From Galbibacter pacificus (GTDB lineage: Bacteria; Bacteroidota; Bacteroidia; Flavobacteriales; Flavobacteriaceae), in contig NZ_JAPMUA010000003.1 in assembly GCF_029603155.1 (NCBI RefSeq), positions 434,001 through 498,000 on the forward strand: 64,000 nucleotides of DNA. The letters run 5' to 3'. The notes under the pieces are model-generated. The model saw only the letters and a list, made by a program, of their open reading frames with translations, did not search any database and was not told the DNA's origin. The first letter of the stretch is position 1. The number at the start of each line of letters is the position of its first letter. This document shows, one piece after another, positions 35,290-44,543 of this stretch. The position numbers and the translations under genes were made by a program.

Positions 35290-35550
35290 ATGGCACACAA
35301 AAAAGGTGTTGGTAGTTCCAAGAACGGTAGAGAATCAGAATCGAAACGCTTAGGTGTTAAGATATTTGGTGGTCAAGCCGCTATTGCCGGAAATATCATC
35401 GTAAGACAAAGAGGTACCGCGCATAATCCTGGAGAAAATGTATATATGGGGAAAGACCATACATTACATGCCAAGGTAGACGGTGTTGTTAAGTTTGAAA
35501 AGAAAAGAAATAATAAATCGTACGTATCCATAGAGCCTTTTGAAGCTTAA
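35290..35550 (+). CDS. rpmA: Ribosomal protein L27
   Basis: This 86-residue bL27 lies near the peptidyl transferase centre. It begins MAHKKGVGSSKNGRESESKR, and the GTRxHPGxNVxxGxDHTL region is present as GTAHNPGENVYMGKDHTLHA. There is no N-terminal extension of the kind cleaved in Firmicutes. It is the second gene of the rplU operon and is followed by a strong terminator. Confidence 0.97.
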   Translation: MAHKKGVGSSKNGRESESKRLGVKIFGGQAAIAGNIIVRQRGTAHNPGENVYMGKDHTLHAKVDGVVKFEKKRNNKSYVSIEPFEA

Positions 35551-35580
35551 GATTGTACAGTTTTTCTTTTAAAATATTTA

Positions 35581-35613
35581 AAAGCCCTTCCTCGACCAAG
35601 GAAGGGCTTTTTT
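35581..35613 (+). terminator. Terminator of rplU-rpmA
   Basis: Arms AAAGCCCTTCC (35581-35591) and GGAAGGGCTTT (35600-35610) pair perfectly around an 8-base loop and are followed by a T-run. This is a standard intrinsic terminator. Confidence 0.92.
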
Positions 35614-35706
35614 GTGTTCATTATTTAACAACTTTTTCTTAACACTGTGGTAATCTTTTGGTCTTTTTGGGCGTGTACTTTGTAGAATTTTATAAAAGTA
35701 AGCTGC

Positions 35707-37308
35707 ATGAAAAACATCAACTATATAGAAAAGACCTTATTTTTTATTTTATTTATTCCCGCCACACTTTTGAACGCCCAGCATTTAACAACCGATTCCT
35801 TGCTTTCCAAGCAAGTGAATTCGAGATATCTTGAATTAAAACATGCATTGGAATCTGCCAGGGCAAGCGAGAATGACAGCTTAATTGCCAACTCCTATTT
35901 ACAATTTGCCCATTTTTATAAAAAAACAGGCGCGATCAACGAAGCCTTGGCCAATTATCAACAAGCCGAAAAATATAAGCCACACATTAAAGATACTGCC
36001 TTGGTTGATTTATACCTTCAAATGGGAAAAATCCATTTCTCAGTAAAGCATTACCAAACGGCCAGCAAACAGTTTTTAAAGGCACTGCAACTTTCCAAAA
36101 CCATTGAGTATATAAAAGGAAGGGCGATGGCAAATGGTTACGTGGGAAGTTGTTTTGAAAAACTGTCCAATTACAAAGATGCACTTAAATATCAAAAAAC
36201 AAGTTTGGAATTGTTTGAACAGATAGAAGATAGTTTAGGGCTTGCATTGGTGAATGAAAACATTGGGAGTATTTATGAGGATAAAGAACAGTATAAGGTG
36301 GCCTATCAGTATTTTAAAAGAGCATTGGATTATATGGAGCGGCAAGATGGCCAATTTGACCGGAAGCTAAATATCATTAACAACATGGGGGATGTCAATA
36401 GAAAAAAAGAAAATTACAAAGAGGCATTAATGTATACCCTAAAGGCAAAAAACCTAGCGGAAAAAAGCCATAATTACCATCAACTGGAGAGTGCTTATAA
36501 AGACCTGTCCAAAACCTATGGGCTGCTCAACGATTTTGAACAGGCATATATAAACTTGGGTATTTCAGATTCTATTAACGAAACTATTATACGCTTGCAG
36601 AACGTACAACAAATAAACGCGCTTCAGGCTTTGTACGATGCCAATAGCAAAGAGGCCAAAATAGATTTATTGACAAAGGAAAACGAGGTAAACAAGGCTC
36701 AGGAACGGTTAATGCTAATTTTTATCATTGCTTTGCTGGGATTAATATTTGGTGTGTATGTGTATTTAAAAAAGCGTAAACAGCACGAGCTGAACATAGA
36801 AAAGTACAAACAACAGGCCTTGGAGGCTAATTTGGAAAAAAAGAAGCTTATAGAGGAAAACTTGCAGCGGGAAATAGAATTAAAAACATCTTCATTGTCC
36901 AAATATAGCCTTAATCTTGCGCAGAAAAATAGGACATTATCGCAAGTGGCACATACGCTTACCAATATAAAAGGAAGGAAGAAAATAGATGTTGATGCTA
37001 AACTAAACGAAATTGTATTGGTTATAAACGAAGATCTTTCAGAAAAACAGGAATGGAACCAGTTTATGGATTATTTTGAGCAGATACATCCTAGTTTCTT
37101 TAAAAACCTAAGGTACCGTACCGAAGAAGAGCTATCCATAACCGAACTACGGCTGTGCATGCTTTTACGGCTCGGGCTTTCGTCAAAAGAGATTGCTTCA
37201 ATATTACGGGTAACACCAGATAGTATACGAGTGGCCAGATACCGCCTTAGAAAAAAACTATCCATTAACCAAGGGGACAAATTAACAAGGTTTTTACAGC
37301 AGCTATAA
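35707..37308 (+). CDS. TPR-repeat membrane regulator with LuxR-type HTH
   Basis: A 533-residue transcription regulator. It has a signal-like N-terminus (1-24), several tetratricopeptide repeats (about 40-300), one membrane helix LMLIFIIALLGLIFGVYVYL (about 335-354), a coiled coil (about 358-410) and a C-terminal helix-turn-helix of the LuxR/GerE type (about 470-530, ELRLCMLLRLGLSSKEIASI). The TPR part would sense in the periplasm and the HTH would act on DNA from the membrane. It lies 9 bp before the receptor-frame region and is a good candidate to control the receptor and phytase genes. Confidence 0.85.
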   Translation: MKNINYIEKTLFFILFIPATLLNAQHLTTDSLLSKQVNSRYLELKHALESARASENDSLIANSYLQFAHFYKKTGAINEALANYQQAEKYKPHIKDTALVDLYLQMGKIHFSVKHYQTASKQFLKALQLSKTIEYIKGRAMANGYVGSCFEKLSNYKDALKYQKTSLELFEQIEDSLGLALVNENIGSIYEDKEQYKVAYQYFKRALDYMERQDGQFDRKLNIINNMGDVNRKKENYKEALMYTLKAKNLAEKSHNYHQLESAYKDLSKTYGLLNDFEQAYINLGISDSINETIIRLQNVQQINALQALYDANSKEAKIDLLTKENEVNKAQERLMLIFIIALLGLIFGVYVYLKKRKQHELNIEKYKQQALEANLEKKKLIEENLQREIELKTSSLSKYSLNLAQKNRTLSQVAHTLTNIKGRKKIDVDAKLNEIVLVINEDLSEKQEWNQFMDYFEQIHPSFFKNLRYRTEEELSITELRLCMLLRLGLSSKEIASILRVTPDSIRVARYRLRKKLSINQGDKLTRFLQQL

Positions 37309-37445
37309 ACCAATCCTATGTTTCTTAAACCCATTATTAACTCAATGTTAATTAAATATAAATGTTGCCTTTCCATAGCATTGTCATACGCGGTTTCATT
37401 ACATTTTGTTCTCATCAATTTTATACGCTTAAGTACCGTAAAATA

Positions 37446-37453
37446 TAGCTTTG
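37446..37453 (+). promoter_or_regulatory. Candidate -7 box before the second TonB receptor
   Basis: TAGCTTTG matches TAnnTTTG and ends 23 bp before ATG 37477. No TTG lies at the right distance for a -33 box. If active, it sets the receptor's start at 37477 rather than at the upstream in-frame ATG. Confidence 0.4.
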
Positions 37454-37476
37454 TTAAAAACAACAAACCTAATTTT

Positions 37477-40347
37477 ATGAACGCAACTAAACTCATATTG
37501 GCAATACTATTTGTTGCCTTTTTTACAAACATGGCCACTGCCCAAAATGGGCAAATACAAGGAACAATTGCCGATGAAAACGGTATTTATGTACCCGGGG
37601 CCACGGTTTTGTTAGAAGATTTGGACGAAGGTGTGGTGTCGGGTATTGATGGAAAATTCACCTTTTTGTCAATTCCGGAAGGAACCCACGAATTATTGAT
37701 TAAGTACCTTGGTTTTGCCGATACTAAACAAACCCTGACCGTACAAGCTGGCAAAACAACTTCAATTTCAATAACGCTTGCTTTAAAGAGCTTGGAACTG
37801 GAAAGCGTAGAAGTTTCGGCATATACATTGAGTGGGCAGGCACGGGCATTGAACACTCAAAAAAACAATACAAATATTACAAATGTTGTATCTACCGACC
37901 AAATAGGCAAATTTCCCGATGCCAATATTGGAGATGCCGTAAAGCGCATTCCAGGGATTACGATGCAGGTAGATCAGGGGGAGGCCCGCAATATTATAGT
38001 TAGGGGGTTATCGCCACAGTTAAATTCGGTTACCTTAAACGGAAGCCGCATCCCGTCGGCCGAAGGCGATAACAGGAACGTGCAAATGGACTTAATCCCT
38101 TCAGATATGATCCAGAGCATTGAAGTAAGCAAGGCCGTTACGCCCGATATGGACGGGGATGCACTTGGTGGATCGGTAAATTTGGTAACAAGAACGGCTC
38201 CTCAAGGCTTTAGGGTTTCGGCAACTGCCGGATCGGGAATTAATTTTATCAACAATAAACGTATCTGGACAGGATCTTTTTTGGTTGGCGACAGGACCAA
38301 CGACGGTAAATTTGGCTGGATGTTGTCTGCCTCTGTAAACGATAACGATTTTGGTTCGGACGATGTGGAGGCAGAATGGAGCAATGAATTTGAATACAAT
38401 ACCGGAAACCAAGATAGCGAAGGGGAAGATATTATAGAAGAAATGGAAGTAAACCCATACAATAGTGTTTATGAAATGCGGACATATCTGGTGCAGCGTA
38501 TCCGTAGGAGTTTTTCTGCCAATTTTGATTATAAATTGGATGCAGATAACAGCATATACTTAAAAACCATGTACAACTGGAGAGACGACCGCGAAAACAG
38601 GTTGGCATACAGCAATGAAATTTTAGATGGTGAAGATATTGTGGCAGGAGATTTTACCATTGATGCAAATAATAACTTGATTAGTTTTCCAGTTGAAGCC
38701 AAGCGCGAAACCAAAGGAGGGATTTCCAGCGGAAGGAACGATAATGCCCGTTTGGAAGATCAGCGTATGCAAAATTATAGCATTGGCGGGGATCATTTAT
38801 TCGGAAGCATGAAATTCGACTGGATGGCTTCTTACGCCAATGCTTCCGAAGATCGTGAGCATGAAAGGTACATAACGTATGCAACCGATTTTGGCATCAA
38901 TAGAAACCTCGACACGAAAAAACCGTTATTCACCCCTCAAAATATAGATGACAACGACTTGAATAATTACGAGTTTGACGAGCTTACCGAAGAAAATCAA
39001 TATACAGAAGAAGAAGATATAAATGCTTTTTTAAATTTCGAGTTGCCATTAAATTTTTTTAACGACAATGGGCTGCTCAAGTTTGGTGCCCGTACCCGGT
39101 TGAAAACAAAAAACCGCGACAATAACTTTTTTGAATATACTCCTTTATCCTCTCAATTCGATACCATGGACTTGGTGCAGACCAAAGATTATACAGATCC
39201 AAATTATCTGGCCGGAAGTCAGTATCAGGCAGGATATTATGTAACTCCAGAATTTTTGGGGAGTCTAGATTTAGAAGATCAAAATCAATTCGAGCAGGAA
39301 TCTGTGCCCGATGAATTTTTAAGGGCCAATTTTAATGTAGACGAAGATGTTTATGCAGGTTATGTAATGACTACACAAAACATTACCGATAAGTTAAGCG
39401 TGCTTGCGGGTGTGCGTATCGAGAATACGCAAATTACGGCTACTGGAAACAGTATTATAGACGAAGAAGACCTTATTGGTGAGATAACCAAAGAAAGCTC
39501 TTATACCAATGTATTGCCCGGCCTGCATTTTAAATATAATTTTTCGGACCAAACGCTGTTGCGCCTGGCATGGACAAATACTTTGGCAAGGCCCAATTAT
39601 GTAGATCTTGTTCCCTATATAGACGTGGTTACCGAAGATGAGGAGATTTATTTGGGGAATGCCAACTTGGACCCCACGACCTCGATGAATTTCGATATAA
39701 TGGCAGAGCACTATTTTAAATCGGTCGGGATTATTTCAGGAGGGCTTTTTTATAAAGATATCGAGAAATTTGTTTATACATCTGTATTCAATGTGCCAGA
39801 CGATACGTATGGCGACGCTACCAATGGATACGAAGTTTACCAGCCGCAAAACGGAGATAACGCCTCGGTATTTGGAGCGGAGTTTTCTTTTCAACGTCAA
39901 TTGGATTTTCTTCCCGGATTTGCCAGAAACTTTAATGTTTACCTAAATTATACGTATTTAAAATCGGATGCCAAGGGGATAAAAAACGAAGACGGAGACG
40001 AGCGGGACGATTTGGACTTGCCCAATACAGCGCCCAATATATTTAATGGCTCGATTGGGTACAACGACAAAAAATTCAGTATCCGTTTATCTGCAAATTA
40101 TTCTGATGCTTATATTGACGAAATTGGCGGAAATGCTTTTGAAGACCGTTATTACGACGAGCAATTTTTTCTGGATTTTAATATCAGTTATGCAATTACA
40201 AACAATTTGAGGGTTTTTGCCGACCTTAACAACATTACCAATCAACCGTTGCGTTATTATCAAGGAGAAAAAAAAAGGACCATGCAAATGGAATATTATG
40301 AAAAGCGCTTGACTTTTGGTTTGAAGTACGATCTTTTTAAAAAGTAA
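37477..40347 (+). CDS. TonB-dependent receptor with carboxypeptidase-like domain
   Basis: A 956-residue outer-membrane receptor. It has a signal peptide (about 1-23, MATAQ), a CarboxypepD_reg-like domain (about 25-110), a plug (about 125-245, with GKFPDANIGDAVKRIPGITM and the NIIVRGLSPQLNSVTLNG segment) and a long barrel ending ERLTFGLKYDLFKK. The plug wording is that of the TIGR01782-type (Xanthomonas-Caulobacter) receptors that import complex carbohydrates or phosphate compounds. With the phytase downstream it may import inositol phosphates. ATG 37477 is chosen because the 53 extra upstream residues do not resemble a leader. Confidence 0.9.
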   Translation: MNATKLILAILFVAFFTNMATAQNGQIQGTIADENGIYVPGATVLLEDLDEGVVSGIDGKFTFLSIPEGTHELLIKYLGFADTKQTLTVQAGKTTSISITLALKSLELESVEVSAYTLSGQARALNTQKNNTNITNVVSTDQIGKFPDANIGDAVKRIPGITMQVDQGEARNIIVRGLSPQLNSVTLNGSRIPSAEGDNRNVQMDLIPSDMIQSIEVSKAVTPDMDGDALGGSVNLVTRTAPQGFRVSATAGSGINFINNKRIWTGSFLVGDRTNDGKFGWMLSASVNDNDFGSDDVEAEWSNEFEYNTGNQDSEGEDIIEEMEVNPYNSVYEMRTYLVQRIRRSFSANFDYKLDADNSIYLKTMYNWRDDRENRLAYSNEILDGEDIVAGDFTIDANNNLISFPVEAKRETKGGISSGRNDNARLEDQRMQNYSIGGDHLFGSMKFDWMASYANASEDREHERYITYATDFGINRNLDTKKPLFTPQNIDDNDLNNYEFDELTEENQYTEEEDINAFLNFELPLNFFNDNGLLKFGARTRLKTKNRDNNFFEYTPLSSQFDTMDLVQTKDYTDPNYLAGSQYQAGYYVTPEFLGSLDLEDQNQFEQESVPDEFLRANFNVDEDVYAGYVMTTQNITDKLSVLAGVRIENTQITATGNSIIDEEDLIGEITKESSYTNVLPGLHFKYNFSDQTLLRLAWTNTLARPNYVDLVPYIDVVTEDEEIYLGNANLDPTTSMNFDIMAEHYFKSVGIISGGLFYKDIEKFVYTSVFNVPDDTYGDATNGYEVYQPQNGDNASVFGAEFSFQRQLDFLPGFARNFNVYLNYTYLKSDAKGIKNEDGDERDDLDLPNTAPNIFNGSIGYNDKKFSIRLSANYSDAYIDEIGGNAFEDRYYDEQFFLDFNISYAITNNLRVFADLNNITNQPLRYYQGEKKRTMQMEYYEKRLTFGLKYDLFKK

Positions 40348-40364
40348 ATCATAAAATATAAATT

Positions 40365-40418
40365 GAAGGAGCAATTCCAAAAGATTTTAATTCCACCAAA
40401 ATGGAATTGCTTCTTTCC
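40365..40418 (+). terminator. Hairpin between TonB receptor and phytase genes
   Basis: The arms GCAATTCCA (40371-40379) and TGGAATTGC (40402-40410) pair perfectly, extended by G-U and A-U pairs outside, and a T-rich tract follows. A second AATTCCA at 40390-40396 can pair with the same right arm, so two folds compete. It may lower phytase expression relative to the receptor or end its mRNA. Confidence 0.5.
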
Positions 40419-40436
40419 ATAAAAAAATAATTCAGA

Positions 40437-41441
40437 ATGAAAAAACTACTTTACCTATATGTTATTTTAGGAGCAGCAATAGGATGCAAAAAGAACGACC
40501 TGCCTATTATAACCCCCGATGTAATTACCGAAAAGGTAAAACACGATACCGATGATCCGGCAATCTGGGTAAATAAAAAGGATCCTTCAAAAAGCATTGT
40601 CTTTGGTACCGACAAAGATACCGATGGAGCTATTTATGCTTTCGACCTGGAGGGAAAAATTATTGAAAACAAAACAATACGGGACCTTAAACGTCCAAAC
40701 AATGTGGACATACGCTACGGTTTTAAGCTTAACGACTCGGTAACAACAGATATTTTGGCTTTTACCGAAAGGGAAAAGCAACAAATACGCCTGTTTTCGG
40801 TTCCCGACATGAAACCATTGGACAATGGTGGTTTCGATGTTTTTGAAGATGCAACCGCACAAGATCAAAATTTACCCATGGGGATTAGCTTGTACCATTC
40901 CCCAGAAGGGAAAATGTATGCCATTGTTGGAAGAAAATCCGGGCCGTTGGACGGGTATCTGTATCAATATGAGTTATTGGCGGACAGTACAGGTGTAAAA
41001 ACCAAACTGGTAAGGGAATTTGGAGCTTTTAGCGGGAAAAAAGAAATCGAGGCTATTGCTGTGGATGATGAGGAAGGAATAGTATATTATTCGGACGAAG
41101 GAAAATGTATTAGAAAGTATTATGCAGACCCATCCAAGGGAAATAAAGAACTGGCTTGTTTTGGCGGGGAGTTTTTTGTTGATGATATTGAAGGTATTGC
41201 TGTAGCAAATAACGTACATAGCACCGATTATATTATAGTTTCCAATCAGCAAAAAAATTCTTTCAATATATTTAATAAAAGCACTTTGGAGTTTGTAAAG
41301 GAATTGAATTTAACTACAAAAGAAACTGATGGCTGCGAGGTGGTTACAGAACCATTAAATAGCGTTTTTAGAAATGGATTATTTGTAGCTATGAATACTG
41401 AAAAGAACTTTTTCTTCTTTGATATAGGTAAATTACTATAA
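40437..41441 (+). CDS. Beta-propeller phytase (3-phytase) lipoprotein
   Basis: A 334-residue lipoprotein. The leader ends at the lipobox GAAIGCKKN (C17). The rest is a six-bladed beta-propeller phytase, beginning with the family segment KHDTDDPAIWVNKKDPSKSI (about 33-52) and GTDKDTDGAIYAFDLEGK. The calcium-site acidic cluster (EIEAIAVDDEEGIVYYSDE) and a DDIEGIAVAN segment are visible. These enzymes release phosphate from calcium-phytate outside the cell. It is anchored in the outer membrane and follows a TonB receptor. Confidence 0.88.
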   Translation: MKKLLYLYVILGAAIGCKKNDLPIITPDVITEKVKHDTDDPAIWVNKKDPSKSIVFGTDKDTDGAIYAFDLEGKIIENKTIRDLKRPNNVDIRYGFKLNDSVTTDILAFTEREKQQIRLFSVPDMKPLDNGGFDVFEDATAQDQNLPMGISLYHSPEGKMYAIVGRKSGPLDGYLYQYELLADSTGVKTKLVREFGAFSGKKEIEAIAVDDEEGIVYYSDEGKCIRKYYADPSKGNKELACFGGEFFVDDIEGIAVANNVHSTDYIIVSNQQKNSFNIFNKSTLEFVKELNLTTKETDGCEVVTEPLNSVFRNGLFVAMNTEKNFFFFDIGKLL

Positions 41442-41507
41442 AAAAAACAGGATTTTTTGTAATTTAATTAATATCTTAGGCATACTAATTAATCAAATAT
41501 TTATATC

Positions 41508-42095
41508 ATGAAAAAAGTTGTCATTTCAGGGGCATTAGCTATGTCCATACTATGCTCAAGCTGTTTAGGTTCTTTTAGTGCTTTTAATGGTTTAAAAGAC
41601 TGGAATCAGGGGATTTCGGGAAACAAGTTTGTGAACAACCTTGTTTTTTGGGCATTGTGGATCGTACCGGTTTATGAAATATTCATGTTGGGAGATTTAA
41701 TCATTTTCAACGTCATTGAGTTTTGGACGGGCTCCAACCCAATTGCAATGAAAGAAGGTGAAAAAGAGACCCAGGTTGTCGAAAAAGATGGAAACACTTA
41801 TAAAATGACGGCAACTAAAAACAGAATGCAAATAGCCATTATAGCAGGTCCTAGAAAAGGGGAGAAAGTAGACTTGGTATACAAGCCGGACCAAAAATCG
41901 TGGAGTGCAATTAAGCCAAACGGCGAGGTTATCGAACTGGCTTCTTTTAAAGATGGTTTCTATGTGGTAAACCTTCCTAACGGAGAAAAAGTACAAATAG
42001 ACCCAACAATGCCAAGAGATGAAGCGGTTGCTTACTTAAAAGAAAAGATAGCTTGCGATTATAGCGATGCTATGCTTGCTTTATCAGAAGAATAA
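41508..42095 (+). CDS. DUF3332 lipoprotein
   Basis: A 195-residue protein of family DUF3332. It has a signal peptide with lipobox-like LCSSCLGS (C19), then the conserved SAFNGLKDWNQGISGNKFVN and a hydrophobic stretch FWALWIVPVYEIFMLGDLII (about 48-67), followed by a soluble C-terminal beta domain. Family function is unknown. It lies 66 bp after the phytase gene and may be independent. A terminator follows its stop. Confidence 0.85.
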   Translation: MKKVVISGALAMSILCSSCLGSFSAFNGLKDWNQGISGNKFVNNLVFWALWIVPVYEIFMLGDLIIFNVIEFWTGSNPIAMKEGEKETQVVEKDGNTYKMTATKNRMQIAIIAGPRKGEKVDLVYKPDQKSWSAIKPNGEVIELASFKDGFYVVNLPNGEKVQIDPTMPRDEAVAYLKEKIACDYSDAMLALSEE

Positions 42096-42116
42096 ATATT
42101 CATACCATATAATTTT

Positions 42117-42150
42117 AAAGAGAGGTAAAAGTAATGTTACCTCTTTTTTT
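42117..42150. terminator. Terminator between DUF3332 and acyl-CoA dehydrogenase genes
   Basis: Arms AGAGGTAA (42121-42128) and TTACCTCT (42137-42144) pair perfectly around an 8-base loop and are followed by a T-run. It can serve the plus-strand gene and, weakly, the convergent minus-strand gene. Confidence 0.82.
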
Positions 42151-44408
42151 TATTCTGTAATGGGTGTGTCAATACAGTGCTCCGGAATTCCATAGCCATC
42201 TACCAACGTGTTTACATGGGGCCTTAATTCCGTGCACAGGCGTTCCACACGTTTTCTTATGGCTTTGGACTTATTGCCGCTTATATACCCCCGTTCCAAA
42301 TACCAACTTGCGTTTTCTTGAATCTCGCTTAAAGCAAACAGGGCCCCGATTTTCTTGAACAAAAATCGGTTTTTTTCATCTTCTATCGTATCGGCAAAAT
42401 TGTTGAACCCTAAATAACACAATTCTTCTGCATAAGCACCTCCAAGTGCAACCAGATGCGTTTGTACTTTTAGGAAAGCCTGATAAGACGGCATGCCCTT
42501 TTTAATGTATTTCTGTATTCTGGAAGCCGCAGAAAAAGTGAGTCTCCGCCTTCTGTATTCCAATGCCTCTTTATGAAATTCGGGGTCGAATAGATGCTCT
42601 TTGTCAGTTTTATTAGTAAATATGGGGTTGAAGGTAGTCAATCGATCGGATAATTGCGCTCCAACATATTTTAAAACATCCATGAAACTGTCACTGTTAA
42701 ATTCGGTCTTAAAATCGGTTAAAAGCCCCTTGGCCGCCAATTGTATCAGTACAGTGTTGTCTCCTTCAAAAGTGGTAAAAATATCGACATCGCCTTTTAT
42801 GTTGGCGATTTTGTTTTCAAGCAAATATCCTTTTCCGCCACAAGCTTCCCTGCATTCCTGAATGGTTTGATTGGAAAACCATGTTATCCCGGCCTTAAGT
42901 GCTGCGGCCTGGGTCTCTATTTCCCTTCGTTCGTTTTCATTTGATACAGAATAATCTTCTATCAGTTTGGCCAAGGCAAAATGGTATACATATGTTTTTG
43001 CAATTGGTTTAATAAGCCTTAGCTGATGCGTTGGGTAATCCATGATTAAATCTTCCTGAAGCTTTTCGCTGCTGTTAAATTGCCTTCTTCTCAATGCATA
43101 TTTAACGGCAATGGCCAATGCTTTTTTAGCGCCGCTCAGGGCGCCCTTGGCTACACAGATTCTTCCGCCTACCAAAGTGCCGAGCATGGTAAAAAAGCGT
43201 TTGTTGGGATTTTCAATAGGAGAAGTGTATACGCCATTTTCATTAATGTCTCCAAACTTGTTCAATAAATTTTCCCTTGGCACGGCAACGTTGCTAAACC
43301 ATATTTTCCCATTGTCAACGCCATTCAAGCCAAGTTTATACCCATTGTCTTCAATACGTACTCCCGGCATTAAGGCTCCTTTTTTATCCCGGACAGGAAC
43401 TAAAATAGCATGCACGCCATGATTGGTGCCATCTACAATAAGTTGTGCAAAAACGGTTGCCATGGTAGCGTGTAGTGCATTGCCAATATATTCTTTGTTA
43501 TCGTCTTTTCCGGGGGTGTCTATTACAATACTGTCGGTTTCCTTAACATAAGTTGCGGTGGTTTTTACTCCGCGTACATTCGAGCCATGACGGGTCTCGG
43601 TCATGGCGAAACAGCCCAAAAGTGTAGCATTTCCGGCTTTTGTTAAATAGCTGTCGTGATGCTTTTTTGTTCCGAGGTTATAGATGCTCCCGCCAAAGAG
43701 CCCAAATTGTACACCAAATTTTATGGTAAGGCTCCCGTCAACATACATTAAATTTTCAAAAACACTGGCATAGGCCGGCATGTTGCCAATCCCGCCATAT
43801 TCTGGACCATAGGCCATGGCACCATATCCTTCTTTTGCCAAGTTTTCGACCTGTGCGAGCACCTTGGTCCTAAAAATGTCTTTGTCCCTTATAATATTCC
43901 AATGAAAAGTGTCGCTGCTTATTTTCTTTCTAAACCGGTCCACCTCTTTAGCATAAGTCCCTTTGAACAAGATGTCAATTTCTTTAGCTGAATAAAAAGA
44001 AGACGAACTTACGGCCTCTATCTTTACGTTGAATAAATGGTGGTAATGGTTTGGCTGGATGCCCAAGTTAATTTCAATAAACTTTAGGCTTTCATCCACA
44101 TTTTTAACACTTTGGCTGTTTAAAGCCATCCGCATGCTAAAATAGGTGAGCGGGTATGGATCGCTTTCCACAAGTTTTACTTCGGCTTCATCAATCATTT
44201 TCTTCCAGGTTACCATAATTTCATCCGAAGGGTTATTGGCATCGATCCAGCTTGTTAGCGAACGTTTTTCGTCTTGTGATAGTGTATCTTTGTCCAGCCC
44301 TTTTTTAAAAATGGATACCTCGGAAGGAGAAACAAGGTCATCCGACCAAATAACATATAAAAAAGGAATGTATTTTAAAACGTTTGTAGTGTATTCTGTA
44401 GTTTTCAT
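42150..44408 (-). CDS. Acyl-CoA dehydrogenase / acyl-CoA oxidase family protein
   Basis: A 752-residue FAD enzyme, longer than ordinary acyl-CoA dehydrogenases (about 380-600) and of acyl-CoA oxidase layout. The flavin-binding strand is GCFAMTETRHGSNVRGVKTT (about 270-289). The catalytic glutamate is probably in FTTFEGDNTVLIQLAAKGLL (about 556-575), preceded by REACGGKGYL. The C-terminal oxidase-like domain runs from about 600. It would catalyse the first step of fatty acid beta-oxidation. Whether the electron acceptor is ETF or oxygen cannot be told. It stands alone, divergent from ruvB. Confidence 0.88.
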   Translation of the reverse strand: MKTTEYTTNVLKYIPFLYVIWSDDLVSPSEVSIFKKGLDKDTLSQDEKRSLTSWIDANNPSDEIMVTWKKMIDEAEVKLVESDPYPLTYFSMRMALNSQSVKNVDESLKFIEINLGIQPNHYHHLFNVKIEAVSSSSFYSAKEIDILFKGTYAKEVDRFRKKISSDTFHWNIIRDKDIFRTKVLAQVENLAKEGYGAMAYGPEYGGIGNMPAYASVFENLMYVDGSLTIKFGVQFGLFGGSIYNLGTKKHHDSYLTKAGNATLLGCFAMTETRHGSNVRGVKTTATYVKETDSIVIDTPGKDDNKEYIGNALHATMATVFAQLIVDGTNHGVHAILVPVRDKKGALMPGVRIEDNGYKLGLNGVDNGKIWFSNVAVPRENLLNKFGDINENGVYTSPIENPNKRFFTMLGTLVGGRICVAKGALSGAKKALAIAVKYALRRRQFNSSEKLQEDLIMDYPTHQLRLIKPIAKTYVYHFALAKLIEDYSVSNENERREIETQAAALKAGITWFSNQTIQECREACGGKGYLLENKIANIKGDVDIFTTFEGDNTVLIQLAAKGLLTDFKTEFNSDSFMDVLKYVGAQLSDRLTTFNPIFTNKTDKEHLFDPEFHKEALEYRRRRLTFSAASRIQKYIKKGMPSYQAFLKVQTHLVALGGAYAEELCYLGFNNFADTIEDEKNRFLFKKIGALFALSEIQENASWYLERGYISGNKSKAIRKRVERLCTELRPHVNTLVDGYGIPEHCIDTPITE

Positions 44409-44529
44409 TTAATGAAGGATTTAATGCCATTTTTAGGAGAAACAAATTACAAATTTTAAAAGAGAAAGGATGGATTTTAACCAATTTATAACTTGCAGGT
44501 GCATTCGTCGTTGATAGTTGCTTTTATTT

Positions 44530-44537
44530 TATCTTTG
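44530..44537 (+). promoter_or_regulatory. Candidate -7 box of ruvB
   Basis: TATCTTTG matches TAnnTTTG. A TTG at 44511-44513 lies 16 bp upstream, slightly closer than the usual -33 spacing. The box ends 6 bp before the ruvB ATG, which would give a very short leader. Confidence 0.45.
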
Positions 44538-44543
44538 TAATCT

